DNA from: Caldisericota bacterium
GTDB taxonomy: Bacteria; Caldisericota; Caldisericia; Cryosericales; Cryosericaceae
Assembly: GCA_026390245.1 (NCBI GenBank)
Contig: JAPLGI010000120.1
Location: forward strand, 1-7,661
Direction: 5' to 3'
Length of the DNA stretch: 7,661 nucleotides
Shown: piece after piece, positions 1 through 6,352 of the stretch
Position numbering within the stretch: position 1 is the first letter of the stretch
Layout: every line of letters begins with the position of its first letter
Notes under the pieces: model-generated
What the model was told of the DNA's origin: nothing
Database searches by the model: none
What the model saw: the letters and a program-made list of their open reading frames with translations, nothing else
Translations under genes and position numbers: made by a program

Positions 1-479
1 TCCCTGTTTCCGGCCTGACCATCCATCGGGAGCGACCCTGGAATGCCACTGTCGAGGTTGACATCGCGGACCCGGACGTGGTCATCAGACAGGGCAAACA
101 GCTTGGTGTGGTGTTCTTGCCGATGGGGACGGCATTCGCTGTGACGGCAGTATCCGAGTCGTGGAATGTGATTGACGTAACCGGGTTTCCGTCCACTTCT
201 TCGGCCTTCTTGTCCGCCTCGCTCGAATATGCCTCGCTGTGCAGTCAGTTGATGCAGTATCGGGACCAGCTTGCAATCACGGGGATGTCGCTCTCTCCTT
301 CGACAGGACTTGCCATACGCTTGAAAGACGGCAAGACACTTATCCTTGGCGATAGCACGATGGGTGCTTCGAAGATCGAACGGGCGATTGCCGTCGTTGA
401 CATGCCAGCCTTCAAAGGGAAGCCAATAACTGTCGACTTGCGATTCGACGGCCAGGCCGTCATTCCGGGGACTCCATGA
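1..479 (+). CDS. ftsQ: Cell division protein FtsQ/DivIB, C-terminal part (5' truncated)
   Basis: The reading frame is open from base 3 and gives 158 residues up to the TGA at 477-479; the true start is upstream of the window. FtsQ/DivIB is a bitopic divisome protein whose extracytoplasmic POTRA and beta domains connect FtsL/FtsB to the septal synthase. The visible part begins at the end of the POTRA domain, with the family-like pattern SGLTIHRERPWNATVEV, followed by RQGKQLGVVFLPMGTAFAV, which resembles the usual segment after the 'WPntl.i.v.Er.P' motif. The cytoplasmic tail, membrane helix and most of POTRA are missing. Similarity is weak, as is normal for this family, so the call leans on position: the gene directly precedes DUF881-sbp-ftsA-ftsZ, as divIB does in Bacillus. 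Its stop overlaps the next start (ATGA), which suggests translational coupling. Confidence 0.8.
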   Translation, partial: PVSGLTIHRERPWNATVEVDIADPDVVIRQGKQLGVVFLPMGTAFAVTAVSESWNVIDVTGFPSTSSAFLSASLEYASLCSQLMQYRDQLAITGMSLSPSTGLAIRLKDGKTLILGDSTMGASKIERAIAVVDMPAFKGKPITVDLRFDGQAVIPGTP

Positions 480-1210
480 TCGCAAGTGGGGGAAAGAGAG
501 GAATCTTCTTCGCCGGTCTCTTCGTAATGGTTGCCGGATTTGGATACCTTCTGGCGGTGCAGTTTGAGCCTACGGTGAACAAGGCCTACGTGGTCCCTGC
601 CCAGAACGTAGAGTTGGTCGAAATCATGAAGGGACTGGAAAACGAGAATGACAGCACAGCCAAGCAGATTGTCAATTTACGGGGACAGTTGGGAGAACTT
701 GAAAGCAAGGGCGCCGGCACGAACGACGAAGTGCGTGTTCTTACGCAGCATCTGCAAGAACTGAGAGCAAAGGCCGGATTGGCCGAGGCGACGGGCCCCG
801 GAGTGGTAGTGACACTGAGCGACAGTTCCCGTACTCCGACGCTGTCCGATGATCCGAACTACTTCGTCATCCACGACGGGTACCTCCGGAGTATCGTCAA
901 TCTCATGCGGCGGTATGGTGCCACGGCGATTGCCGTCAACGACCAACGCATTCTTGGAAACAGCCCGATCGTTTGTGCCGGACCGATCATTCTCGTGAAC
1001 TCCAGCAGGATGTCGCCGCCCTATGTCATTGCCGCGCTGGGGAACCCCAACCTGCTTGCTGACAGTATTGCTGCGGACGTCTTCTTTCGTGTGCTGGAAA
1101 TGTACCGCGATCAGTTCGGAATCACGTGCTCGCTTGAGAAGAAGGCGTCTATCGTGGTCCCGGCTTCATTGGACAATGCGGCGTTCACTTACGCAGTGGG
1201 TGCGAAATGA
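476..1210 (+). CDS. DUF881 (UPF0749, YlxW/YlxX-like) membrane-anchored coiled-coil protein, copy 1
   Basis: The 244-residue protein has a single N-terminal membrane segment (about residues 9-29), a helical and probably coiled-coil stretch (about 44-100, rich in E, Q, L and K), and a C-terminal DUF881 domain. Family-typical motifs are ATGPGVVVTLSDS (105-117), YGATAIAVNDQRI (147-159) and GPIILVN (169-175). The predicted topology is a short cytoplasmic N-terminus with the domain outside the membrane. The biochemical role of DUF881 is not established; in Bacillus the ylxW/ylxX genes sit in the same place between divIB and sbp, so a divisome or envelope-associated role is inferred from context. 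ATG 476 overlaps the ftsQ stop, and TGA 1208-1210 overlaps the next ATG at 1207. The Shine-Dalgarno upstream is weak, consistent with coupling to ftsQ. Compared with copy 2 it is longer and carries an extra region around residues 176-225. Confidence 0.88.
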   Translation: MIASGGKRGIFFAGLFVMVAGFGYLLAVQFEPTVNKAYVVPAQNVELVEIMKGLENENDSTAKQIVNLRGQLGELESKGAGTNDEVRVLTQHLQELRAKAGLAEATGPGVVVTLSDSSRTPTLSDDPNYFVIHDGYLRSIVNLMRRYGATAIAVNDQRILGNSPIVCAGPIILVNSSRMSPPYVIAALGNPNLLADSIAADVFFRVLEMYRDQFGITCSLEKKASIVVPASLDNAAFTYAVGAK

Positions 1211-1878
1211 AGAAATCTCAGCAGTCGCTGTGGAAGTCGACACTACTGGTCTTCTTTCTTATAAGCTTCTTTGTCGGGTTCTTCCTCCCTGGACAGGCAC
1301 GCGTCGTTCGGGAGATGAAGCAGACCTATCAGAACCAGGACCCGAAGGATCTCATTCGCGTTATCAAGGACCTGCAGCAGCGCAAGCAGGACCTCTCGGT
1401 CGAAGAAGGCGATGTGTCGCAGAAAGTCCTGCAGTATCTTCGCTCTTCGGATGACACTGCAGCGCAAGTGCGGCAGTTGCAGCACGAAACCACCGTGCTG
1501 ATGCAGAGAACCGGTGCCGTCCCGCTCACGGGTCCGGGCATACGGGTTACGATACGGGAACAGTCTTCGGGAGCCTCGCCATCCATGCTGGCCGATGAGG
1601 ATCTTCTCTTGCTTCTTAATGATCTCTGGGCATCTGGCGCAGAAGTCATTTCGTTGAACGGCATACGCCTGACCGACTCGAGTTCAGTATTCCGGGCCGG
1701 CCTCAACGTTCGTGTGGATGGGCAAGTTACACAGATGCCGCTGGTCGTAGAAGCGATCGGTGATACGGAAAACATGTCCAAGGGACTTCAGATTCCAGGT
1801 GGCGTGCTAGACTTGTTGAACCTGAGGCGCATTGGTGCTATAGTTCAAAACGTCAACCTGCTTCGGATCAGCAACTAG
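1207..1878 (+). CDS. DUF881 (UPF0749, YlxW/YlxX-like) membrane-anchored coiled-coil protein, copy 2
   Basis: The 223-residue protein has the same architecture as the preceding gene: a basic start (MKKSQQSLWK), one membrane helix (about 11-28), a Q/E/R-rich coiled-coil-like segment (about 45-102) and a DUF881 domain. Motifs visible are LTGPGIRVTIRE (107-118), SGAEVISLNGIRL (143-155) and VEAIGD (181-186). This copy fits the usual DUF881 pattern better than copy 1, including the 'aIGd...L' section and the 'GGVLDLLNL' stretch (198-206). The two genes are clearly paralogous but diverged, implying an old duplication and possibly a heteromeric pair. The start overlaps the upstream stop (ATGA). The stop TAG is followed by a Shine-Dalgarno for sbp. 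Function is unknown; a divisome link is inferred from position only. Confidence 0.9.
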   Translation: MKKSQQSLWKSTLLVFFLISFFVGFFLPGQARVVREMKQTYQNQDPKDLIRVIKDLQQRKQDLSVEEGDVSQKVLQYLRSSDDTAAQVRQLQHETTVLMQRTGAVPLTGPGIRVTIREQSSGASPSMLADEDLLLLLNDLWASGAEVISLNGIRLTDSSSVFRAGLNVRVDGQVTQMPLVVEAIGDTENMSKGLQIPGGVLDLLNLRRIGAIVQNVNLLRISN

Positions 1879-1897
1879 GGGAGGAAAACGGGTATCT

Positions 1898-2239
1898 ATG
1901 GTTGGTTTCGTTACTGTATGTGGACTCGTGCTTGGCATTGTCATAGGGGTTGTTCGCCCCGTCCACATCCCCGCCATCTACTCGAAGTATGTTGGGTTGG
2001 CCCTTCTGGCCGGGATGGATTCCATACTTGGTGGCATCAAGGGGTATCTGAAAGATAGTTTCGATGCAACAGTATTCTTTTCGGGATTCCTCATCAACAG
2101 TCTTGTTGCAGCGCTTCTTGGGTACCTCGGTGACCAGTTGGGCATCGATCTCTACCTTGCGGCAGTCGTTGTGTTTGGAAGCAGAATGTACCAGAACATT
2201 GCAATCATCCGGCGCGTTCTCTTGAAGAAGGAGGCATGA
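1898..2239 (+). CDS. sbp: Small basic protein Sbp (DUF1290), integral membrane protein
   Basis: This 113-residue, very hydrophobic protein has about four membrane helices (roughly 3-19, 30-46, 57-76 and 83-96) and a basic tail (RRVLLKK). Family-typical features are the DSILGGIKGYL motif (41-51), FDATVFFSGFLINSLVAALL (55-74), LGDQLGIDLYLAAVVVFGSR (77-96) and the terminal NIAIIRR (100-106). DUF1290 proteins are found next to ftsA/ftsZ or between DUF881 genes in Bacillota and Actinomycetota; their molecular role is undefined. A purine-rich GGGGAGG lies at about 1878-1884, some 13 bases before the ATG. That spacing is long, but no better in-frame start is visible. The stop TGA (2237-2239) overlaps the ftsA start as TGATG. 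Confidence 0.94.
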   Translation: MVGFVTVCGLVLGIVIGVVRPVHIPAIYSKYVGLALLAGMDSILGGIKGYLKDSFDATVFFSGFLINSLVAALLGYLGDQLGIDLYLAAVVVFGSRMYQNIAIIRRVLLKKEA

Positions 2240-3471
2240 TGGCTGGCCAGGAAAGAATTGTCAGCGTACTCGATATTGGAAGCACGCGAGTCAAGATGTT
2301 GATCGCTTCGGCCACGGGAGACATTCTGGACTCCATTCTCGGGGTCGGCACTGCTCCATGCAACAGCTTGAAGCGTGGCGTTGTCGTCGACATGGAAGGC
2401 GTAACACAGGCAATTCAGGCGGCTCGGGACGAGGCAGAGAGAATGAGCAGCTACACTGTCTCATCGGTCATCGTGAATGTCGGCGGCACCCATATCACTG
2501 GGTTAGTGAATCGCGGTCTCGTCGCCATATCGCGGCCGGGGCGCGAGATACAGAAGGACGACCTGGACCGTGTCTGGGAATCTGCGCGAGCTGTCCTGCT
2601 TGGGCCGAACCAGGAGATTATCCACGTGATTCCTCGACAGTATCTTGTGGACGGCCAGGAAGGTATCAAGGATCCGCTGAGAATGTCGGGTATCCGTCTG
2701 GAGTTTGAAGCGTTTATTGTCACGGGACAGTCGACGATTCTGGACAACCTTCGTCGCTGCGTCACGGAATCAGGTCTCAAGGTGGACAAGCTTGTGGTCG
2801 AGGGTCTGGCATCAGCCGACGCAGTCCTCTCCTCAGAGGAGAAGGAGATTGGCGTCGCCTGTGTCGATATCGGAGGAGATACAACGGACCTGGCAGTCTT
2901 CACCGGGGGCAGTCTCAGCTACATTGCTGTTCTGCCCATAGGTGGGCGCCATGTTACGATGGATCTTGCCATGATGCTCAAGACCAGCCTGAATGTGGCT
3001 GAAGAGCTCAAGGTGGCCTATGGGTCGGTGGATGCGGGAAGGGGCAAGGATTTCCAGGACAGCCAGGTCAGCTACTCGACTGCGTCAGGCGATGGAGTTC
3101 TTGCAACGACGAAGTCATACATCAGTGATGTCGTGACGTCTCGCATTGAGGAGATAGCGGAGGCCGTCAAGTTGGAGCTGGTCCATTCCAGCTACAACAA
3201 TATGCTTCCGGCTGGTCTCGTGCTTACCGGAGGAACAGCGATGATATCTCGTATTTCAGACAAGTTTTCCGAGATTACGGGTCTGCGAGCCCGAATGGGT
3301 CAACCGACCGTTGATGATGTCGTTTTCAGCTCGTTCAAGAATCCCAGCTTCTCGACATCGATCGGGTTGCTGGAACTGGGAATCCACGGCGATGGTGCTG
3401 CGGTGCAGAAGAGAAAGCGCGCATTCAAGGGCCTGAGTGGTTTATTCAAGGGCCTTGACCTGTTCGACTAA
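2239..3471 (+). CDS. ftsA: Cell division protein FtsA
   Basis: FtsA is an actin-like ATPase that binds the C-terminal tail of FtsZ and ties the Z-ring to the inner face of the membrane. The 410-residue product is of normal length. Visible motifs are phosphate-1 DIGSTRVK (12-19), the 1C subdomain (about 82-165, with GTHITGLVNRGLVAISR), phosphate-2 DIGGDTTDLA (210-219) and the adenosine motif GLVLTGGTAMI (326-336). It ends in a basic amphipathic helix (391-409, KRKRAFKGLSGLFKGLDLF), the membrane-targeting sequence. Two consecutive ATGs exist (2236 and 2239). I chose 2239 because the strong AAGGAGG at 2228-2234 would be only one base from the first ATG but four from the second; choosing 2236 adds one Met. 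It is coupled to sbp by TGATG and followed by ftsZ after 28 bases. Confidence 0.98.
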   Translation: MAGQERIVSVLDIGSTRVKMLIASATGDILDSILGVGTAPCNSLKRGVVVDMEGVTQAIQAARDEAERMSSYTVSSVIVNVGGTHITGLVNRGLVAISRPGREIQKDDLDRVWESARAVLLGPNQEIIHVIPRQYLVDGQEGIKDPLRMSGIRLEFEAFIVTGQSTILDNLRRCVTESGLKVDKLVVEGLASADAVLSSEEKEIGVACVDIGGDTTDLAVFTGGSLSYIAVLPIGGRHVTMDLAMMLKTSLNVAEELKVAYGSVDAGRGKDFQDSQVSYSTASGDGVLATTKSYISDVVTSRIEEIAEAVKLELVHSSYNNMLPAGLVLTGGTAMISRISDKFSEITGLRARMGQPTVDDVVFSSFKNPSFSTSIGLLELGIHGDGAAVQKRKRAFKGLSGLFKGLDLFD

Positions 3472-3482
3472 GACACACTGAC

Positions 3483-3491
3483 GGGGAGGAG
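3483..3491 (+). promoter_or_regulatory. Ribosome binding site of ftsZ
   Basis: GGGGAGGAG ends eight bases before the ATG at 3500. It is a strong Shine-Dalgarno site in a 28-base gap with no visible terminator. It fixes the ftsZ start and would allow high, ftsA-independent translation of FtsZ. Confidence 0.8.
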
Positions 3492-3499
3492 AAGCCACT

Positions 3500-4609
3500 A
3501 TGGATGATCGACTGGATCCCTGGGGAAGCTCAAACGTAAGCATTAAGGTCATCGGCGTGGGCGGCGGAGGGGGCAATGCCGTCAATCGGATGGTCGGGGA
3601 TTTTCCTTCCGGCGTTGACTTCGTTTCTGTCAACACTGACACGCAAGTTCTGCGCTATAGTCGGGCAGAGAGCAAGATTCAGATTGGAGCGAAGGTCGCT
3701 CGCGGGATGGGCGCTGGTGCCGATCCCGAAGTCGGTCGCAAAGCGGCAGAAGAGAGCAGGGAGATACTCAAGGAGGCGATTACCGGCTCCTCGCTCCTGT
3801 TCATGACTGCTGGCATGGGAGGGGGCACGGGCACGGGGGGTTGTCCAGTTGTGGCTAAAGTGGCTCGGGAGCTGGGTATCCTCACGATTGCCATTGTCAC
3901 GAAGCCATTCAACTTCGAGGGCCCTCAGCGTGCCAAGGTTGCGGCGGACGGTATCAAGGAGCTTCGCGGCAGTGTTGATGGATTGGTCGTCATCCCAAAC
4001 CAGCGACTGTTCAAGCTCGAAGAGGGAAAGATCACTATCAGCAATGCATTCCGCAAGGCGGATGAGGTCCTGAAGAAAGCAGTCCAGGGCATTACCGAAC
4101 TCATTCGTACGCCGGGTATCATCAACCTCGATTTTGCCGACCTCAAGAACGTTCTAACATCCACTGCTTCAGGAGAGCTTCCCGATGGATCGGATGGGAG
4201 CATCTGGATAGGTATGGGGACCGGCAAGGGTGACGAACGTGCCGCGAAAGCCATCAGAGCGGCCACCAACTACGAACTTCTCGAGTATTCGATGCAAGGG
4301 GCCACTGGCCTGATCTATAACGTGATTGGGCATGAGATCTCCATGGAAGAGATGGATGTCATCTCCACCGCCATCCAGTCGGGTGCATCAAAAGAGGCCA
4401 AGATCATATTCGGTCTGGCCGATCCCTTTGACGAAGTGTTGGGGGAATCCGGCGAGACCAACGACGAAATTCGCATTACAGTTGTGGCGTCCGGCATGCA
4501 GCCTCAGAAGGCGGAAGCAGAACAGGAGAAGAAGATCCTCAAGGAATTCAAGGTCGAGGAGGTCGAACTCCCCGCCATACTGCGCAAAGGGCCGCCTCGC
4601 GGCTTCTAG
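3500..4609 (+). CDS. ftsZ: Cell division protein FtsZ (tubulin-like GTPase)
   Basis: FtsZ polymerises with GTP at midcell to form the Z-ring. The 369-residue product shows the expected order: GVGGGGGNAVNRM (19-31), VNTDTQVL (44-51), ARGMGAGADPEVGRKAAEES (67-86), tubulin signature GMGGGTGTGG (105-114), PNQRLF (166-171) and T7 loop NLDFADLK (209-216) with the catalytic-type acidic residues D211 and D214. The conserved FtsA-binding tail VELPAILRKG is at 355-364. Oddities: the signature continues GGCP where GAAP is usual, and there are two extra segments of about eight residues relative to the usual pattern, at about 219-235 after the T7 loop and 308-322 before NDEIRITVVASG. The linker between core and tail is short (about 20 residues, charged). 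All essential nucleotide-binding motifs are intact, so I expect a functional enzyme from a divergent lineage. Confidence 0.98.
   Translation: MDDRLDPWGSSNVSIKVIGVGGGGGNAVNRMVGDFPSGVDFVSVNTDTQVLRYSRAESKIQIGAKVARGMGAGADPEVGRKAAEESREILKEAITGSSLLFMTAGMGGGTGTGGCPVVAKVARELGILTIAIVTKPFNFEGPQRAKVAADGIKELRGSVDGLVVIPNQRLFKLEEGKITISNAFRKADEVLKKAVQGITELIRTPGIINLDFADLKNVLTSTASGELPDGSDGSIWIGMGTGKGDERAAKAIRAATNYELLEYSMQGATGLIYNVIGHEISMEEMDVISTAIQSGASKEAKIIFGLADPFDEVLGESGETNDEIRITVVASGMQPQKAEAEQEKKILKEFKVEEVELPAILRKGPPRGF
4591..4603 (+). other. Short GC hairpin just before the ftsZ stop
   Basis: GCCGC at 4591-4595 and GCGGC at 4599-4603 form a perfect five-base-pair stem with a CTC loop, ending three bases before the ftsZ stop codon. 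No T-run follows, so it is not an intrinsic terminator. It could be a minor RNA structure limiting read-through into yggS, or simply a by-product of the codons for Pro-Pro-Arg-Gly. Confidence 0.3.
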
Positions 4610-4617
4610 CGTCGAAT

Positions 4618-5230
4618 GTGGGCTCGATAGCAGAGCGTCTGGCAGAAGTCCGCGAAGGAAGCCATTGATGCAGGGGCGATCGAAATCGGAGAGAATTACC
4701 TCCAGGAAGCAATCCGGAAGAATGTCTTCGCATTGCGCGAGAGTCGCGGAGTTGCCATCCGGTACATCGGCCGACTCCAGTCGAACAAGTACCACGCCAT
4801 CCTCCGGCTCTTTGACGCAGTCGATTCGGCGGATAGCCGACTCCTTGAGCATCTGTGTGCCATCGAGAGTCGTAGGGACCTGAAAGCGGGTACACTGCTG
4901 CTGCAGGTTAATGCGGGTGAAGAGTCGCAGAAGGGTGGATTGACCGTTCCCGAAATCCGGGAGCTTGCCGCCGCCGGCACTCCCTGGCTGCGCGAGATCT
5001 CAGGGCTTATGGCGGTCGTCCCTCTTGAGGCAACCATGAAATCTCGGGCAGTACTGTACCGGTCCGTCAGTGAGCTGTTCCTTGAGCTGGTCAGCGATCT
5101 GGGGCCGTCAAAAGTCACCCTGCTGTCCATGGGGACTTCCGATGACTACGAACTCGCGATTGAACACGGATCAAACATGATTCGTGTTGGTACGGGAATT
5201 TTCGGTGCCCGTCCACCTTTTCAGGTGTAA
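4618..5230 (+). pseudogene. yggS: YggS/PLPBP-family PLP homeostasis protein, disrupted by 5' internal deletion and frameshift
   Basis: YggS/PROSC proteins bind pyridoxal phosphate through a lysine near residue 36 and buffer free PLP and amino-acid pools in the cytosol; they often follow ftsZ. From GTG 4618 the frame reads MGSIAERLAEVRE, a typical YggS N-terminus, then hits TGA at 4666-4668. The body resumes in the +1-shifted frame from about 4655: AKEAIDAGAIEIGENYLQEA, then IGRLQSNK, LLLQVNAGEESQKGG, ISGLMAV, LLSMGTSDDYELAIEHGS and MIRVGTGIFGARPPF, ending at TAA 5228-5230. That frame also has a TAG at 4628-4630, so it cannot be read from ftsZ. By alignment with the family pattern, roughly 28-30 codons are missing between the two parts, including the AVSKTKP segment with the PLP lysine. 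The first possible start in the body frame is TTG 4733, giving only 165 residues. It is a true pseudogene or an assembly/sequencing deletion; the rest is well conserved. Confidence 0.85.
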
Positions 5231-5280
5231 CCAATTGCCCGCAGTCACGATTATACACATGGAGACGTGCGCCAATCGAC

Positions 5281-5868
5281 GTGGATGAAGAGAAATTCGT
5301 AGTGCAGTTGCAGCGGGCGGATGAAGAGGCTTGGCGCCAGTTCGTTGAGCGCTTCGTTCCTCGTATGTTGTCCTATGCCCTGAGGCACGTCAAGAGCAGG
5401 GCTACTGCTGAGGATGTTGCTGCAGATGCTATGGCCAGGATAGTTTCGTCGATTAAGGGTTTCACGTATCAAGGTGTTCCGCTTGACGTTTGGGTCTACA
5501 AGATCGAACGAAATGCACTTTCGGACTACTACAGACGGCAGACGGGGTATTCCATGCTTCCTTTCCAGGAGTTCATGGACGCTCACTCTACTGGTCTACT
5601 GCGGGATCCGTACGAACTGGCAGAAGCGGCTGACACGAAGGCTGTGGTATGTGAGGCGATTGACCACCTGGAAGAGCCCAAGAGGTCAGTTGTGAGGATG
5701 AGACTGCTTGAACGCAGATCTGTAAGAGAAGTTTCATTCCTGCTTAACCTGAGCGAAAGCAACGTAAAGGTGATGCTGTTTCGCGCGTTGACCGATGTCA
5801 AGACCATGATTGCGGGAAAGATGGGTGAGCCAGATGGCGTATGCAGAGACGGAACTGAAACAAGCTGA
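5281..5868 (+). CDS. RNA polymerase sigma factor, sigma-70 family, ECF-like
   Basis: The 195-residue protein has sigma region 2 at about residues 18-87 (AWRQFVERFVPRMLSYALRH, then TAEDVAADAMARIVSSIKGF and VWVYKIERNALSDYYRRQ) and region 4 at about 124-176 (LEEPKRSVVRMRLLERRSVR and VSFLLNLSESNVKVMLFRAL, the helix-turn-helix). Region 3 is absent, so it is of the ECF (group 4) type. It would direct RNA polymerase to a specific promoter set, which cannot be read from this window. The start is GTG 5281: no other start lies in this frame between the yggS stop and here, and the protein begins like other ECF factors (DEEKFVVQLQRADEEAWRQF). No good Shine-Dalgarno precedes it. The gap after yggS is only 50 bases, with no clear terminator. 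Its last 35 bases overlap the next ORF, implying a coupled pair. Confidence 0.93.
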   Translation: MDEEKFVVQLQRADEEAWRQFVERFVPRMLSYALRHVKSRATAEDVAADAMARIVSSIKGFTYQGVPLDVWVYKIERNALSDYYRRQTGYSMLPFQEFMDAHSTGLLRDPYELAEAADTKAVVCEAIDHLEEPKRSVVRMRLLERRSVREVSFLLNLSESNVKVMLFRALTDVKTMIAGKMGEPDGVCRDGTETS

Positions 5869-6352
5869 TCAGTTGGACAGGGTTGTCGAGAACGTTCTCC
5901 AGGGCGACTGTGACCTGTTCGAGGGTGTGGAAGCCAGACAGCTTACTTATGACGCGATGGCGGTGGTCGATCTGGCCACATTCGTCATGCCTTTGCGGGG
6001 TGGTGATGGGAAGGAATTCGACCAGCGCATGCATCTTCTGGTTGCTCATGAGGTTGAGTGTATGGCACTCAACGACGGTGCCGGTTCCGGAAAAGCGATG
6101 AGGGGCTGGTTGCGGTTCATGGACCCGATTCTTGAAGCTGGATCGGCCATCGCTGCATTCTTCGCTTCCTTCTTCCTGGAGCCGGTGCCCACAGGTCGCG
6201 AGGGTCGTTCAATTGACACTTTCAGCCGACCGTGGTATAACATCACCGTGGATAGGTATCTGGTCGGGGTGGCGGACAGCGACGCTGGGGGATTGTTGTG
6301 TTTTGGTTTCTCTGACGCTGGCTCGGGATACAGAGCAACAGCCTGCAGATAA
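5834..6352 (+). CDS. Hypothetical protein with one hydrophobic segment; candidate anti-sigma partner
   Basis: I do not recognise this 172-residue protein. It overlaps the end of the sigma gene in another frame, the typical position of an anti-sigma factor. Its N-terminal half is acidic and helical-looking (ADQLDRVVENVLQGDCDLFE, 11-30; FDQRMHLLVAHEVECMALND, 62-81). One hydrophobic stretch (about 97-117, DPILEAGSAIAAFFASFFLE) could be a membrane segment. The C-terminal 55 residues show no family signature. No zinc-binding HxxxCxxC anti-sigma motif is present; the nearest is HEVEC. ATG 5834 is preferred because GGTGA (5824-5828) lies five bases upstream; GTG 5825 in the same frame is an alternative. 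A near-consensus promoter lies within the coding sequence at 6213-6241, so the last third also serves as upstream region of the next gene. The function as a sigma regulator is inferred from context only. Confidence 0.6.
   Translation: MAYAETELKQADQLDRVVENVLQGDCDLFEGVEARQLTYDAMAVVDLATFVMPLRGGDGKEFDQRMHLLVAHEVECMALNDGAGSGKAMRGWLRFMDPILEAGSAIAAFFASFFLEPVPTGREGRSIDTFSRPWYNITVDRYLVGVADSDAGGLLCFGFSDAGSGYRATACR
6213..6241 (+). promoter_or_regulatory. Strong sigma-70-type promoter with extended -10, upstream of the SLH-protein gene
   Basis: TTGACA (6213-6218) and TATAAC (6236-6241) are separated by exactly 17 bases, with TGG at 6233-6235 forming an extended -10 element. The -35 box is a full consensus match and the -10 box matches five of six. 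Transcription would start near 6248, leaving a leader of about 190 bases before the ATG at 6440. It lies inside the hypothetical gene, at the codons for about residues 127-136. It is the best promoter match I see in the window and fits the high expression suggested by the downstream codon use. Confidence 0.75.

Noticed and set aside
4326..4883. 185-codon + frame overlapping the ftsZ end and yggS
   Set aside because: Its product is S/R/P-rich without motifs and it runs over well-supported FtsZ and YggS coding sequence in other frames.
5214..5227. Hairpin CACCT-TTTC-AGGTG just before the yggS stop as a terminator
   Set aside because: The stem is only five base pairs and no T-run follows, so intrinsic termination is unlikely.
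5252..5257. TATACA as a -10 box for the sigma gene
   Set aside because: No acceptable -35 box lies 16-18 bases upstream; TTGCCC at 5235-5240 is only 11 bases away.
5259..5288. Nine-codon ORF (METCANRRG) before the sigma gene as a leader peptide
   Set aside because: It has no good ribosome binding site and no attenuator structure around it; short ORFs like this arise by chance.
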